DNA from: Xenorhabdus sp. BG5
Lineage (GTDB): Bacteria > Pseudomonadota > Gammaproteobacteria > Enterobacterales > Enterobacteriaceae
DNA: 53,545 nt
Direction: 5' to 3'
Assembly: GCF_015163665.1 (NCBI RefSeq)
Contig: NZ_JADEUG010000027.1
Coordinates: 1-53,545, forward strand
This document shows positions 39,546 through 49,133 of this stretch, piece by piece. A program made the translations under genes and the position numbers. Numbering within the stretch: the first letter of the stretch is position 1; every line of letters begins with the position of its first letter. A model generated the notes under the pieces. That model was not told the origin of the DNA, did no database searches, and saw only the letters and a program-made list of their open reading frames with translations.

Positions 39546-41458
39546 ATTTCATGATGTCATTCTTGCAACAGGCGGTGAACCAGAAGCTGCTACGTCCTTT
39601 GGATGTGCAGTTTGCTTATGCGATGATTGAAAATGAAAACCCGCTACTACTGTTGATTACGGCCTTGTTAAGTGCTGAATCAGGCGCGGGGCATGTCTGT
39701 TTGCCACTGGAGCGGATTTCGCCAAAATATTTTTTTGAAGGCAGGCAGCCGGAGTTGGCTGCATCGCTTTGGTCTTTGGCCGGCGAACCTGATCAACAGC
39801 AAATTCTGGCTGTCTTGCAGACATGTCCGGCGGTCAGTATGGGGGAAACGCCGGCACCGATGATCCTTTCCTGTCAAAAAAAGCGTGATTACCGCCTGTA
39901 TTTACAACGTATGTGGCAAAGTGAACGGCGGGTTGCAGATTTTTTTGCTGCTGTGGAGTTGACCGACACTTTTGCTCAACCTTCCCACGATCAAACGGCG
40001 CTTGATGAACTCCAGTTACGTCGCATTTTAGATGCGCTTTTTGGTGTCACTGTTGAAGGGGAAATTGATTGGCAGAAGGTTGCCGCAGCCGTGGCGGTAA
40101 CGAGCCGTATTTCGGTGATCTCTGGTGGGCCAGGAACCGGCAAAACCACGACAGTCGCTAAGTTGCTGGCCGCCTTGATCAAGTTGCATGAAGGGAAAAA
40201 ATTAAGTATTCAATTGGCTGCGCCAACCGGCAAGGCAGCGGCCAGATTAACTGAATCGCTGAGGGAAGCGGTCAAGAAACTCGATTTGACGCCAGACCAG
40301 TGGTATAGCATTCCAGAACAGGCGCAAACTCTCCATCGTTTACTGGGCGCGCAACCCGATAGCCAGAAACTGCGTTATGGGCGTGATAATCCGCTGTCCC
40401 TTGATATTTTGATCATTGATGAAGCTTCAATGGTGGATTTACCGATGATGGCTCACTTGGTTGATGCTTTGCCGCCGCGGGCGAAAGTGATTTTCTTAGG
40501 GGATAAAGACCAGCTTGCATCGGTTGAAGCTGGAGCGGTATTGGGCGATATTTGCCGTTTTGCTGAACAAGGTTATAGCGCCAAGCGGGTTGAGCAATTG
40601 GCGCGACTGACGGGATGTCAGTTAACCTCTTATTCCACCTTACATTCCGATAAAAATATGCCTGCCGTGCGGGATAGCCTGTGTTTGCTACGCAAAAGTT
40701 ATCGCTTCAACTTGGCTTCCGGCATTGGGCGATTAGCATCAGCTGTGAATCAAGGGGATCGCAGAGGCGTCACGGCAGTGCTGGATCAATCTTTTCCCGA
40801 TGTTGATTTTTACCCACTTGCAGCGGATGAAGATTATCAGCGTCTGTTGACGGAAACCGCGGCGAGTTATTCTCAATATTTAGCCATGGCAAATGAACGG
40901 ATAGCGGAAGAAGCGATTTTGGCGGCGTTTAACCGTTTTCGATTGTTGTGCGCGTTAAGGGAAGGTCCTTTTGGTGTGACGGGGTTGAACCAACGAGTGG
41001 AGCAATTACTGCACAGGAAAGGCGTCATTACCCTCCCTAAAAATGTGGAGAGCCGTGGTTATGTCGGGCGCCCTATCATGATATTGCGTAATGACAGCAC
41101 GCTTGGGCTGTTTAACGGAGATATCGGGATTATGCTTAAAAATCAGGATAATGAGTTGAAAGCCTATTTTCAGTTGTCTGATGGGCAGATTAAAGGATTT
41201 CAGCCAAGTCGGTTGCCCCAACATGAAACGGCTTATGTGATGACAGTGCATAAATCTCAAGGATCTGAATTTGAGCATACGGCTTTGGTGTTGCCGACCC
41301 AACATTCACCCATAGTCAGTCGGGAATTAGTGTATACCGCCCTGACGCGGGCGAGGGAAAAATTGACGATTTATGCCAATAAGCCCGTTTTGGATAGAGC
41401 GGTAGCTACAGCAACACAGCGGCGGAGCGGGTTGGCAGATTGGTTCAACCCGCAATAG
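39542..41458 (+). CDS. recD: Exodeoxyribonuclease V alpha subunit RecD
   Basis: 5'-3' helicase of RecBCD. The 638-residue product (E. coli 608) has an N-terminal domain that docks on RecC, Walker A ISGGPGTGKTTT (near 194-205), LIIDEASMVDLPMM (motif II), FLGDKDQLASVEAGAVLGD (motif III), and C-terminal MTVHKSQGSEF and VYTALTRAREKL. It is slightly longer mainly through small insertions in the middle. It starts by ATGA overlap with the recB stop. Downstream it converges with argA, with 38 bases between stops and no obvious terminator. Confidence 0.97.
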   Translation: MNFMMSFLQQAVNQKLLRPLDVQFAYAMIENENPLLLLITALLSAESGAGHVCLPLERISPKYFFEGRQPELAASLWSLAGEPDQQQILAVLQTCPAVSMGETPAPMILSCQKKRDYRLYLQRMWQSERRVADFFAAVELTDTFAQPSHDQTALDELQLRRILDALFGVTVEGEIDWQKVAAAVAVTSRISVISGGPGTGKTTTVAKLLAALIKLHEGKKLSIQLAAPTGKAAARLTESLREAVKKLDLTPDQWYSIPEQAQTLHRLLGAQPDSQKLRYGRDNPLSLDILIIDEASMVDLPMMAHLVDALPPRAKVIFLGDKDQLASVEAGAVLGDICRFAEQGYSAKRVEQLARLTGCQLTSYSTLHSDKNMPAVRDSLCLLRKSYRFNLASGIGRLASAVNQGDRRGVTAVLDQSFPDVDFYPLAADEDYQRLLTETAASYSQYLAMANERIAEEAILAAFNRFRLLCALREGPFGVTGLNQRVEQLLHRKGVITLPKNVESRGYVGRPIMILRNDSTLGLFNGDIGIMLKNQDNELKAYFQLSDGQIKGFQPSRLPQHETAYVMTVHKSQGSEFEHTALVLPTQHSPIVSRELVYTALTRAREKLTIYANKPVLDRAVATATQRRSGLADWFNPQ

Positions 41459-41496
41459 AAAGCGCTATGGTTAAGGATCATTGGGTTAGTCTGACG

Positions 41497-42831
41497 TCAG
41501 CAAGCCTGTAAATCCAGCAGCAAGATTTTGGAACGGCGCTGATAGTTATACAGCGCTTGTTTTTCCACAGGCAACATATCTATTTCTGCGGGCTTAAAGC
41601 CTTTTTCCTGAAACCAGTGAATACTACGGGTTGTGAGTACGAAAAGTTTTTCCAACCCTTTTTGTTTCGCCTGACTGGAAATGGCATCTAGCAGAATTTC
41701 ACCTCTGGAAGAGTTTCGATAGTCTGGATGTACGGCAACACAGGCCATTTCCCCAAGTTTTTCATTGGGATAGGAATATAGGGCAGCACAAGCGATAGTG
41801 ATATTATCGAGTTCAATCAGGGTGAAGTTATCAATTTCCATTTCCAATTGTTCACGTGAACGGCGTACCAAAATACCTTGTTGCTCCAATGGGCGAATAA
41901 GCTCAAGAATGCCACCAATATCATTAATATTGGCGCGGCGTATCTGTTCGGAACGTTCCATAACAATTTGAGTGCCGATACCTTCGCGGGAAAATAATTC
42001 CTGAACCAATGAGCCATTTTCTTGGTAACTGATCAAATGGCTGCGGCGAACACCACGGCGGCAAGCCTTAATCGCTCTCCTTAAGAAACGCACGGTGCCT
42101 GAATGATAGTCACCCGCGTTTTCTAATTTGTGCAGGTGAGTTTCTCCTTCATTAAGAAACATCTCTGATACAGTGTTGCCGTTAGCGTCAAGTGCGCCCT
42201 GAGATGAGCAAAATCCAATTAATTTTTCTGCTTTTAATTTGATTGCCAGTTGTGTTGCAATTTCTTCGGAAGTGAGGTTGAAACTTTCTCCTGTAACGGA
42301 AACGGCAACTGGCCCAATCAGCACAATAGCACCATTATCCAGTTGCTGGTTGATTGCTTTCTCGTCAATACGACGGACTCTGCCACTATGGCAATAATCG
42401 ATGCCGTCATCGATTCCCAACGGTTGGGCGATAACGAAGTTTCCGCTGACGACACTAATATTAGCGCCTTGTAATGGGGTATTATTTAATCCCATGGAAA
42501 GGCGTGCTGTAATTTCTAGCTGTAATAAGCCTGCTGCCTGTTTGACCAAATCCAGTGTTTTGGCATCGGTTACTCTGGTGTGTTTGTGGTAAACCGATTG
42601 GCAATGGTGTTCGGCAATATTCTGTTCGATTTGTGGACGGGCGCCATAAACAACGATTAAACGAATGCCCAGATTATGCAGTAATCCAATATCGTTGACG
42701 ATATTAGAAAAATTCTCATGGGCGATGGCTTCACCTCCCAGCATAATGACAAAGGTTTTACCTCGATGTGCATTGATATACGGAACCGAGTGACGTAAGA
42801 CTTCAACCAATTCGGTACTGCGTTCGTTCAT
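41497..42831 (-). CDS. argA: N-acetylglutamate synthase ArgA
   Basis: First enzyme of arginine biosynthesis: acetyl-CoA plus glutamate gives N-acetylglutamate, with feedback inhibition by arginine. The ATG at 42831 ([20 protein letters not shown]) gives 444 residues, matching E. coli ArgA (443); upstream in-frame codons overlap the operator and are unlikely. Residues 1-280 form the amino-acid-kinase-like regulatory domain ([22 protein letters not shown]) and residues 295-444 the GNAT catalytic domain ([21 protein letters not shown]). Two ARG boxes lie directly upstream, so repression by ArgR is expected. Confidence 0.97.
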   Translation of the reverse strand: MNERSTELVEVLRHSVPYINAHRGKTFVIMLGGEAIAHENFSNIVNDIGLLHNLGIRLIVVYGARPQIEQNIAEHHCQSVYHKHTRVTDAKTLDLVKQAAGLLQLEITARLSMGLNNTPLQGANISVVSGNFVIAQPLGIDDGIDYCHSGRVRRIDEKAINQQLDNGAIVLIGPVAVSVTGESFNLTSEEIATQLAIKLKAEKLIGFCSSQGALDANGNTVSEMFLNEGETHLHKLENAGDYHSGTVRFLRRAIKACRRGVRRSHLISYQENGSLVQELFSREGIGTQIVMERSEQIRRANINDIGGILELIRPLEQQGILVRRSREQLEMEIDNFTLIELDNITIACAALYSYPNEKLGEMACVAVHPDYRNSSRGEILLDAISSQAKQKGLEKLFVLTTRSIHWFQEKGFKPAEIDMLPVEKQALYNYQRRSKILLLDLQAC

Positions 42832-42846
42832 GAAACCCTCTCTGAT

Positions 42847-42881
42847 TGAATTTTTATTCGTATTTTTTGTATTTTTATTCC
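42847..42881. promoter_or_regulatory. Tandem ARG boxes (ArgR operator) of argA
   Basis: Two sites fit the ArgR consensus TGAAT-(N4)-ATTCA: TGAATTTTTATTCG at 42847-42860 and TGTATTTTTATTCC at 42868-42881. Their starts are exactly 21 bases apart, the usual spacing for the two boxes bound by one ArgR hexamer. They lie 16-50 bases upstream of the argA start, where a bound repressor would cover the promoter or early leader. Confidence 0.85.
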
Positions 42882-43070
42882 TTTTGAAGGGAAATGGCAA
42901 GGGGAAATATGGATAAAAATAACGTTATTATTTATATTGGTATAAATAAATGAGAGGATCAGAAAATACGGTTTTTGATGACAGACGTTTACTAATTAAT
43001 TAGAGTTCCTGCCTAACTATTATGTTTGGTAAAGATTACTGCGTTTGGTTGTTTTTAAGCGGAATAAACA

Positions 43071-44318
43071 ATGAGTCATTCAGACCATAATACTTCACGT
43101 CGTCGCCTGCTGAAAGGCGCAGCCGCTGTATGGTTATTAAGCATCAGCCCAATAGGTTATGCAGCGACTTCAAAAGTTATTGCTGTGCGTATTTGGCCTG
43201 CATCAAGTTATACCAGAGTAACGCTGGAGTCTAATATTCCACTTAAGTATCGCCAATTTTCGCTTGCAAACCCTAATCGTATTGTCATTGATTTACAGGG
43301 TATCCAGCTTAACAGTATTTTGAGCCGCATGGGGGCACAGGTTCAGCGGCGTGATCCTTACTTAAAATTAGTGCGGGCAGGGCAATTTAATCCTAAAACG
43401 GTGCGTTTAGTCTTTGAAATCAAACAACCCGTTTCCCCACATATTTTCACATTGCCACCAATTGCAAAGTTTAAACATCGTCTGGTGCTCGATCTGTATC
43501 CCAAAAAGGCGGTTGATGTGGCTAATGATCCTTTATTGGCTCTGCTTGAAGAGTACAACAGTGGGAATTTAGAACAGCATTTACCTGCACAGACACGCAA
43601 ACCCGGCAAGGCAGGCAAAGACAGGCCGATTGTGATTATGCTCGATCCTGGTCATGGTGGTGAAGATTCTGGGGCGATTGGGAAATATAAAACCCGTGAA
43701 AAAGATGTCGTGTTGCAAATTGCCCGTCGTTTACGGGCGCTCATCAAACGTGAGCCGGGCATGAAAGTTTACATGACGCGAAATGAAGATGTGTTTATTC
43801 CCTTGACGGTGAGGGTGGCAAAAGCTCGTAAGATGCGGGCTGATCTCTTTGTTTCTATTCATGCGGATGCCTTTACAAATCGTTCTGCACGGGGATCATC
43901 CGTGTTTGCGCTGTCAACTAAGGGCGCTACCAGCAATACGGCCCGTTTTCTCGCCCAAACTCAGAACGAGGCAGACTTAATTGGTGGCGTCAGTAAAAGT
44001 GGTGATAAATATTTGGATCATACCATGTTGGATTTGGTTCAAACCGCAACGATTAATGATAGTTTGAAATTTGGTAACGAAGTGCTCAAACGGGTGGGAA
44101 AAATCAATAAACTGCATAAAAATAGCGTCGATCAGGCGGGATTTGCAGTGTTGAAAGCGCCAGATATCCCTTCCATTTTGGTAGAAACTGCATTTATCAG
44201 TAATCTGGAAGAAGAACGCAAACTTAAGACGGCGAAATTCCAGCAACAAGTGGCAGAATCTATTTTTGCTGGCATTAAGGCGTATTTCAAGAATGGGGCT
44301 GAATTGGCACGGCGGTGA
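43071..44318 (+). CDS. amiC: N-acetylmuramoyl-L-alanine amidase AmiC
   Basis: Periplasmic zinc amidase that cuts the septal peptidoglycan for daughter-cell separation, activated by NlpD. The 415-residue precursor has a twin-arginine signal (SRRRLLK at 9-15, hydrophobic core, Ala-x-Ala site near 32), so it is exported folded by Tat. Residues about 35-150 form the AMIN domain that targets the septum. The Amidase_3 domain begins at [17 protein letters not shown] (about 187-203) and includes FVSIHADAF and VETAFISN, the zinc and catalytic residues. Loss of Tat-exported amidases gives chained cells in E. coli. Confidence 0.97.
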   Translation: MSHSDHNTSRRRLLKGAAAVWLLSISPIGYAATSKVIAVRIWPASSYTRVTLESNIPLKYRQFSLANPNRIVIDLQGIQLNSILSRMGAQVQRRDPYLKLVRAGQFNPKTVRLVFEIKQPVSPHIFTLPPIAKFKHRLVLDLYPKKAVDVANDPLLALLEEYNSGNLEQHLPAQTRKPGKAGKDRPIVIMLDPGHGGEDSGAIGKYKTREKDVVLQIARRLRALIKREPGMKVYMTRNEDVFIPLTVRVAKARKMRADLFVSIHADAFTNRSARGSSVFALSTKGATSNTARFLAQTQNEADLIGGVSKSGDKYLDHTMLDLVQTATINDSLKFGNEVLKRVGKINKLHKNSVDQAGFAVLKAPDIPSILVETAFISNLEEERKLKTAKFQQQVAESIFAGIKAYFKNGAELARR

Positions 44319-44484
44319 AATATCCGCTAAAGCTTATTGCTTATGATGCAATGATGGTTATTTACTTTATATTCATGTTTAAACCGGATTTAAATATTAA
44401 TTTAAACATCAGTGAAAATCAGGTAATAGAATAGAAAATAAGAATCAGATGAAAATTGAAGGGAAAAAATGAAAAAGAAATATT

Positions 44485-44561
<77 letters not shown>

Positions 44562-44629
44562 TCCGTCTGTCTGCAAATTTTGATTAGAAACCATGAATGC
44601 AAACACTGAGTAATAACATCATATAGCGT

Positions 44630-44706
<77 letters not shown>

Positions 44707-44822
44707 TCCGTCTATCTGCAAATCTTGATGAGTAACCATGAATGCAAATACTAAATGATGATATTTTTTACTGCCAGATTGTCTTTGCTACCAGAGCAAA
44801 TCGATGCAACATGCAATCGAAT

Positions 44823-44899
<77 letters not shown>

Positions 44900-45052
44900 T
44901 CCGATGTCGGCACACTATACTCTGGAACGACACGGTTGCAAGTTTTTTTATTGATTTTTATTAAATTTGTTTGTTTTTTGCTTTAAAAGCAGCCTGATTG
45001 TTTTGTTTTTGCTCGATTGATTTGGCTAAAACGGTAAGCTGTTTTATCTAAC

Positions 45053-45308
45053 TAACCCGAATTCTGGAACCGGTTTCTATCTGGAACACCTTTGGAAATA
45101 TCACTACAACGATTTTCCCATCTTGTTCCAACCTTCTGTACCACCAAGGACAACATCAAGGACAAAACAATGAGGCAAGCTATTCGCGATCTTGTCCTAC
45201 CGTTTTAGACGGTTTGATTGCTTGCCACCTTAATGGAAAAAACCATCACTGAAAGTTTTCTATTTAGAAGACAATCTTCCCGTGATGGTTTAAACAGAAT
45301 TTGGGTTA
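45053..45308. mobile_element. 256-bp MITE-like element with 14-bp terminal inverted repeats
   Basis: The left end TAACCCGAATTCTG (45053-45066) is the inverse complement, with one mismatch, of the right end CAGAATTTGGGTTA (45295-45308). Inside are two nested inverted repeats: GGCAAGC at 45173-45179 with GCTTGCC at 45230-45236, and AAACCATCAC at 45240-45249 with GTGATGGTTT at 45282-45291. No long reading frame is present. Size and ends fit a non-autonomous transposable element or IS remnant. It lies between the tRNA array and mltA. A structured RNA is the alternative. Confidence 0.55.
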
Positions 45309-45384
45309 ACTCCATTTCATTATTTATTACTGTTTGATATTGTTCGTGATCTGAATAAGTGATGGCTAAAGATAAGGCAGTAAT

Positions 45385-46482
45385 ATGAGAATTTGGGGCA
45401 AATATCTTTTATTTGGATTTTTCATTTCGTTATTATCGGGATGCCATTTTCGACCCACTGATCAGGCGCAGCAGTATAAAGATGGACGAATTACCCAAAA
45501 CCTTCAGTTGGTTAATATCCCTAATGCCGAAGGTTCTCCGGTTAATGCCAAGGATTTTGTTACTCAAGTTGAATATATCAGCAAATCTTCTCCTCGTCTG
45601 TATGACAATAACCGTGCATTATTTAATGCAATTGAGCACTGGATGCTGTCTGGTGGTGATACTCGTGATTTAAATGAATTTGGTTTACTGGCTTATCAGA
45701 TGGAAGGTGAAGATAAATACGGCAACGTGAAGTTTACCGGCTATTACACACCTGTTTTGCAAGCACGGCATACTCAGCAAGGCGAGTTTAAATATCCACT
45801 GTATCGTATGCCTGCTTACTCACGTTCCCGCTTGCCAAGTCGTGCTGAGATATACAGAGGCGCACTGAGCAAGAAATTTATTATCGGGTACAGTAACTCC
45901 CTGATGGATAATTTTATGATGGAAGTTCAGGGGAGTGGCTATGTCGATTTTGGCGATGGGCGTCCGTTGACCTTTTTTGGTTATGGGGGAAAGAATGGAC
46001 ATCCCTATCGCAGTATTGGCAAGGTACTGATCGACCGTGGAGAAGTACCGAGCGAAAAAATGTCGATGAAAGCTATCCGTCAATGGGGAGAACAGCATAG
46101 TGAAGCCGAAGTGAGAGAAGTGTTGGAGCAGAATCCTTCATTCGTTTTCTTTAAGCCTGAATCCTATACGCTTGTGAGGGGAGCCAGTGCCGTGCCTCTT
46201 ATTGCAAAAGCGTCGGTAGCATCTGATAAATCATTAATCCCTCCCGGAACAGCTTTGCTGGCGGAAGTGCCTGTGCTGGATGAAAAGGGCAAATTTACCG
46301 GCCAGTATCGGATGCGCCTGATGGTAGCGCTGGATGTTGGTGGTGCCATCAAAGGGAACCATTTCGATATTTATCACGGTGTTGGGGAAAAAGCGGGTGA
46401 AATGGCGGGTTTTTATAATCACTATGGCCGTGTTTGGGTATTGAAGAAAGCATCATCTGGTTTTTTAGCGGCAAACCAGTAA
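45385..46482 (+). CDS. mltA: Membrane-bound lytic murein transglycosylase A (MltA)
   Basis: Outer-membrane lipoprotein that cleaves the glycan strand between N-acetylmuramic acid and N-acetylglucosamine, leaving a 1,6-anhydro end. The 365-residue precursor has a type II signal with lipobox LLSGC (Cys20). Conserved MltA segments include VKFTGYYTPVLQARH (about 112-126), FMMEVQGSGYVDFGDG (about 176-191) and the C-terminal 3D-domain region RLMVALDVGGAIKGNHFDIYHG with the catalytic aspartates. The length matches E. coli MltA (365). A terminator hairpin follows at 46514. Confidence 0.97.
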   Translation: MRIWGKYLLFGFFISLLSGCHFRPTDQAQQYKDGRITQNLQLVNIPNAEGSPVNAKDFVTQVEYISKSSPRLYDNNRALFNAIEHWMLSGGDTRDLNEFGLLAYQMEGEDKYGNVKFTGYYTPVLQARHTQQGEFKYPLYRMPAYSRSRLPSRAEIYRGALSKKFIIGYSNSLMDNFMMEVQGSGYVDFGDGRPLTFFGYGGKNGHPYRSIGKVLIDRGEVPSEKMSMKAIRQWGEQHSEAEVREVLEQNPSFVFFKPESYTLVRGASAVPLIAKASVASDKSLIPPGTALLAEVPVLDEKGKFTGQYRMRLMVALDVGGAIKGNHFDIYHGVGEKAGEMAGFYNHYGRVWVLKKASSGFLAANQ

Positions 46483-46513
46483 GATCTCCCCAGTTTAAAC
46501 GATCAATCGACAA

Positions 46514-46538
46514 CCTACCTCAATAGAGGTGGGTTTTA
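46514..46538 (+). terminator. mltA terminator
   Basis: 8-bp stem (46514-46521 with 46526-46533, one G-T pair) and AATA loop, followed by TTTTA. It lies 31 bases after the mltA stop and upstream of tcdA, which therefore probably has partly independent transcription. Confidence 0.75.
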
Positions 46539-46556
46539 TGCAGGATTTATTTAGCA

Positions 46557-47369
46557 ATGCAAGTTTCTCTCTCTGATACTTATCTTCAGCGTTTCGCTGG
46601 CACGGCGCGGTTATATGGCCAGAAAGCGCTTTCATTATTTGCCCGCTCTCATATCTGTGTTGTAGGAATTGGCGGCGTGGGTTCATGGGCGGCAGAAGCG
46701 CTGGCGCGCACCGGTATTGGTGCTATTACGTTGATTGATATGGATGATGTTTGCATCACCAATACCAATCGCCAGTTGCACACGTTGGTACAGAATGTGG
46801 GCTTGCCAAAGACGGAAGTCATCGCACAGCGGATACGAGCGATTAATCCTGAGTGTCGGGTCACTTGCATTGATGATTTTGTCACCCCTGATAATGTGGC
46901 TGAATTGATGTCCACAGCGTTTAGTTATGTTATCGATGCCATTGATAGCGTTCGGCCAAAAGCGGCGTTACTGGCTTATTGCCGCCGCTATAAGATCCCG
47001 CTGGTGACGACGGGCGGAGCGGGTGGGCAACTTGATCCTACCCAGATCCAGGTGGTGGATTTAGCAAAAACGGTGCAAGATCCATTAGCGGCGAAATTGA
47101 AGGAGCGCTTGAAGTCGGATTACCGTGTAGTGAAAAATGGCAAGGGTAAGTTAGGTATTGACTGCGTTTTTTCAACGGAACAGTTAGTTTATCCGCAATC
47201 TGACGGTACAGTTTGCGCTGCCAAAAGCACTGCGGAGGGTTCCAAGCGAATGGATTGTGCTTCTGGTTTTGGTGCCGCAACGATGGTTACGGCGACTTTT
47301 GGTTTTGTTGCGGTATCCCACGCATTGAAAAAGATGGTGGCGAAAGCTGAACGGGAAAATGCGCTTTAA
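46557..47369 (+). CDS. tcdA: tRNA threonylcarbamoyladenosine dehydratase TcdA (CsdL)
   Basis: E1-like ATP-dependent enzyme that cyclises t6A37 to ct6A in ANN-decoding tRNAs. The 270-residue product shows the nucleotide-binding loop GIGGVGSW (37-44), the acidic LIDMDDVCITNTNRQ and the IDAIDSVRPKAALLAYCRR segment. CsdE and CsdA, encoded next, can supply sulfur and are needed for efficient ct6A formation in E. coli, which explains the neighbourhood. It converges with csdE with only six bases between the stops. Confidence 0.96.
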   Translation: MQVSLSDTYLQRFAGTARLYGQKALSLFARSHICVVGIGGVGSWAAEALARTGIGAITLIDMDDVCITNTNRQLHTLVQNVGLPKTEVIAQRIRAINPECRVTCIDDFVTPDNVAELMSTAFSYVIDAIDSVRPKAALLAYCRRYKIPLVTTGGAGGQLDPTQIQVVDLAKTVQDPLAAKLKERLKSDYRVVKNGKGKLGIDCVFSTEQLVYPQSDGTVCAAKSTAEGSKRMDCASGFGAATMVTATFGFVAVSHALKKMVAKAERENAL

Positions 47370-47375
47370 ACGAAC

Positions 47376-47834
47376 CTAATGAATGTAAGTGCTCGCTATT
47401 TCCTGAAGGGCATTTATCAGGGATTTCACACCATTGAGCCTTGAGCCACTGAGTTGTTGTTCCAGGCCGAGTTGTTGGAATAGCTCGGCCAAAGGTATTT
47501 GCACAACCTGCTCTGGGGTTTTGCCTTCTACGGCAGTCAGCAGGATTGCCAATAACCCTTTGACGATACGGCCTTCGCTATCGCCATAAAAATGCAATCG
47601 GCCGTCTGCAAGTGGTTGATACCCCAACCAGACGCGATTTTCACAGCCGGATCTTTCGATATTTTGCTGTTTTAGTTCATCCGCTAAAGGAGGCAGTTTT
47701 CTGGCTAGGCCGATGAGCTGCCGATAACGATCTTCCCACAATTTGCATTGCTGGAAGTTTTCAATAAGTTGCTGTTGCGTAATTTCTGTTCCGAATGGAT
47801 GCGGAGCCAGGATAGTGTCTGAGAGTTGTGTCAT
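47376..47834 (-). CDS. csdE: Sulfur acceptor protein CsdE
   Basis: SufE-family protein that accepts the persulfide sulfur from CsdA and passes it on, including to the TcdA system. The 152-residue product has the acceptor cysteine in ERSGCENRVWLGY (Cys near 64), and FYGDSEGRIVKGLLAILL is conserved. In E. coli csdA and csdE are adjacent and co-transcribed; here 1.3 kb, including an unrelated gene on the other strand, separates them, so csdE needs its own promoter. A TATGAT hexamer about 57-62 bases upstream is a candidate -10 element. Confidence 0.95.
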   Translation of the reverse strand: MTQLSDTILAPHPFGTEITQQQLIENFQQCKLWEDRYRQLIGLARKLPPLADELKQQNIERSGCENRVWLGYQPLADGRLHFYGDSEGRIVKGLLAILLTAVEGKTPEQVVQIPLAELFQQLGLEQQLSGSRLNGVKSLINALQEIASTYIH

Positions 47835-48376
47835 GGGTTATTTATCTTACAGTGGGCTTGTTGCTGATTTCCTCTGAGTGAGGTTTCAGGATCATAGCAG
47901 TTATATTTTTAAGCTAAAGTTATTTGTGCTGATTGGGCGAAAAATAACCCATCAGGATCAGGAAACTCAACGCCCTCAGACAGTTGCGTTAGCACAATGC
48001 TGGACAAAGTTATTAGGCATTATCTTAATATCCTTCATGATCAATAAATTGGGAGCATGACCATATTTTGAGAGTTTATTTGGATATTTTCCTATTTTTA
48101 ATAGATATTATTTATTGATTTTTATAAATATTTCCCAATGGAAAAACTCATCTATTATCATTATATATAAGAATATTATAAATATAATAAAATATTATTT
48201 GGCCTATGATAAATAACTCCCCATACTATATAGTTACATAGATGTATTTTATCATCATGAATAACGCTAACATATAGGAAGTCCTATTATTATAAGTTAT
48301 TAAATAAAATAATAAAATCATATATTTTATCTGTTGTTTTTTCTCCACTTTATGGAATATAAAAGAGGATAATATT
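47835..48376. other. AT-rich region between csdE and the VapA-like gene
   Basis: 542 bases. The first 100 should hold the csdE promoter. Bases 47880-48060 can be read as a 60-codon frame whose second half is hydrophobic; I recognise nothing in it. From 48060 the sequence is extremely AT-rich with runs such as ATATATAAGAATATTATAA, which would be a likely H-NS target and promoter region for the VapA-like gene. This is an inference from base composition. Confidence 0.55.
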
Positions 48377-48823
48377 ATGAACGAAGTAGAACACAATAAA
48401 ATAAAATTTAAAATCATTGAAGATTTTAAACGAGATGCAAAGGGTAAATTGGAACCCGATATTATCGGTGAGGCCGTAAAAAAAATAGCTTCTCCAAGGA
48501 ACGATAAGTATTTCGCTACAGGTGATGTACAAAGCATCGTTTTTTTCCTGCTGTTTAGCCTGGAAACAGATATTGATAAAAAGTCTTTTAGCGGGAAGGC
48601 GGGTGGGCTGACTTCTGCTGGTTTTGCCTGGATGGAAGGCTATATTTATACAGACGATTTAGGTAAACTTTATTCTGATACGGTAAGTTTCGAGTTTAAT
48701 GCAACGCTCGCATACTTTAGTTTACTTTTCTTTGATTCACACAGTCATCTGCTTGGTCATTTCCAAAGCGCCGCTATTTCCACTATAGTAGGCGTTGGTG
48801 GTGGAAAAGGTTCATGGAGTTAA
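48377..48823 (+). CDS. VapA-family virulence-associated protein homologue
   Basis: 148-residue protein whose last 100 residues closely follow Rhodococcus equi VapA: FSGKAGGLT (71-79), YTDDLGKLYSDTVSFEFNA (91-109), LFFDSHSHLLGHFQS (117-131) and the end VGVGGGKGSW (138-147). VapA proteins fold as a small eight-stranded beta-barrel; VapA itself is secreted and disturbs phagosome and lysosome maturation in macrophages. Here there is no signal peptide: residues 1-45 are charged (EVEHNKIKFKIIEDFKRD), so secretion would need another route or the protein acts after cell lysis. An AGAGG site precedes the ATG. The gene is in an AT-rich island that splits csdA from csdE, with its own terminator downstream, and was likely acquired. 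Confidence 0.88.
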   Translation: MNEVEHNKIKFKIIEDFKRDAKGKLEPDIIGEAVKKIASPRNDKYFATGDVQSIVFFLLFSLETDIDKKSFSGKAGGLTSAGFAWMEGYIYTDDLGKLYSDTVSFEFNATLAYFSLLFFDSHSHLLGHFQSAAISTIVGVGGGKGSWS

Positions 48824-48874
48824 TTCGTTATTATCTATAATTTAAGTTAAGCCCACATGATTAATAGAAGCTAT

Positions 48875-48908
48875 GTCCTTGCTGTGTAATGTTTTATACA
48901 GCAAGGAC
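48875..48908 (+). terminator. Terminator of the VapA-like gene
   Basis: GTCCTTGCTGT (48875-48885) pairs perfectly with ACAGCAAGGAC (48898-48908); further A-T and G-T pairs can extend the stem to 15 bp. It starts 52 bases after the gene stop. The tract after it is only TATTACTAT, so efficiency is unsure. Confidence 0.6.
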
Positions 48909-49071
48909 TATTACTATGGATTATTTAAAGGAGTACAGATTTTACTTTATTTCTAGATTAATGATGTCGTATTTATTATATTAACCAAATTTATAAACTC
49001 AAAATAATTTAATTAAATATTGATCGGCAAAAGGGGGTTTTAAAGTTTGATAGTGATCCGCCATTAAGCTG

Positions 49072-49102
49072 AAAACCCACCAAAATATATTTGATAGGTT
49101 TT
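49072..49102 (-). terminator. Possible csdA terminator
   Basis: On the minus strand AACCTATCA pairs with TGGTGGGTT (with G-T pairs) around a 9-base AT loop and is followed by TTTC. It lies about 32 bases past the csdA stop, consistent with csdA now ending before the inserted gene. Confidence 0.45.
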
Positions 49103-49133
49103 TATATGAGGTATAATTAATAACAAGACAATA

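Larger units (their letters stand above)
48824..49133. other. Intergenic region between the VapA-like gene and csdA
   Basis: 310 AT-rich bases between convergent genes. It holds the hairpin at 48875-48908 and a weaker one near csdA. No coding capacity or mobile-element ends are visible, so the right edge of the insertion cannot be placed. Confidence 0.5.

Noticed and set aside
45130-45240. Possible CsrB-like sRNA because of AGGACA motifs
   Set aside because: Only a few GGA motifs, not in hairpin loops as a CsrB/CsrC RNA would need; the terminal inverted repeats favour a mobile element.
47878-48060. 60-codon frame with a hydrophobic second half upstream of the VapA-like gene
   Set aside because: It resembles the tail of a mobile-element or membrane protein only vaguely; no start signal and no recognisable motif.
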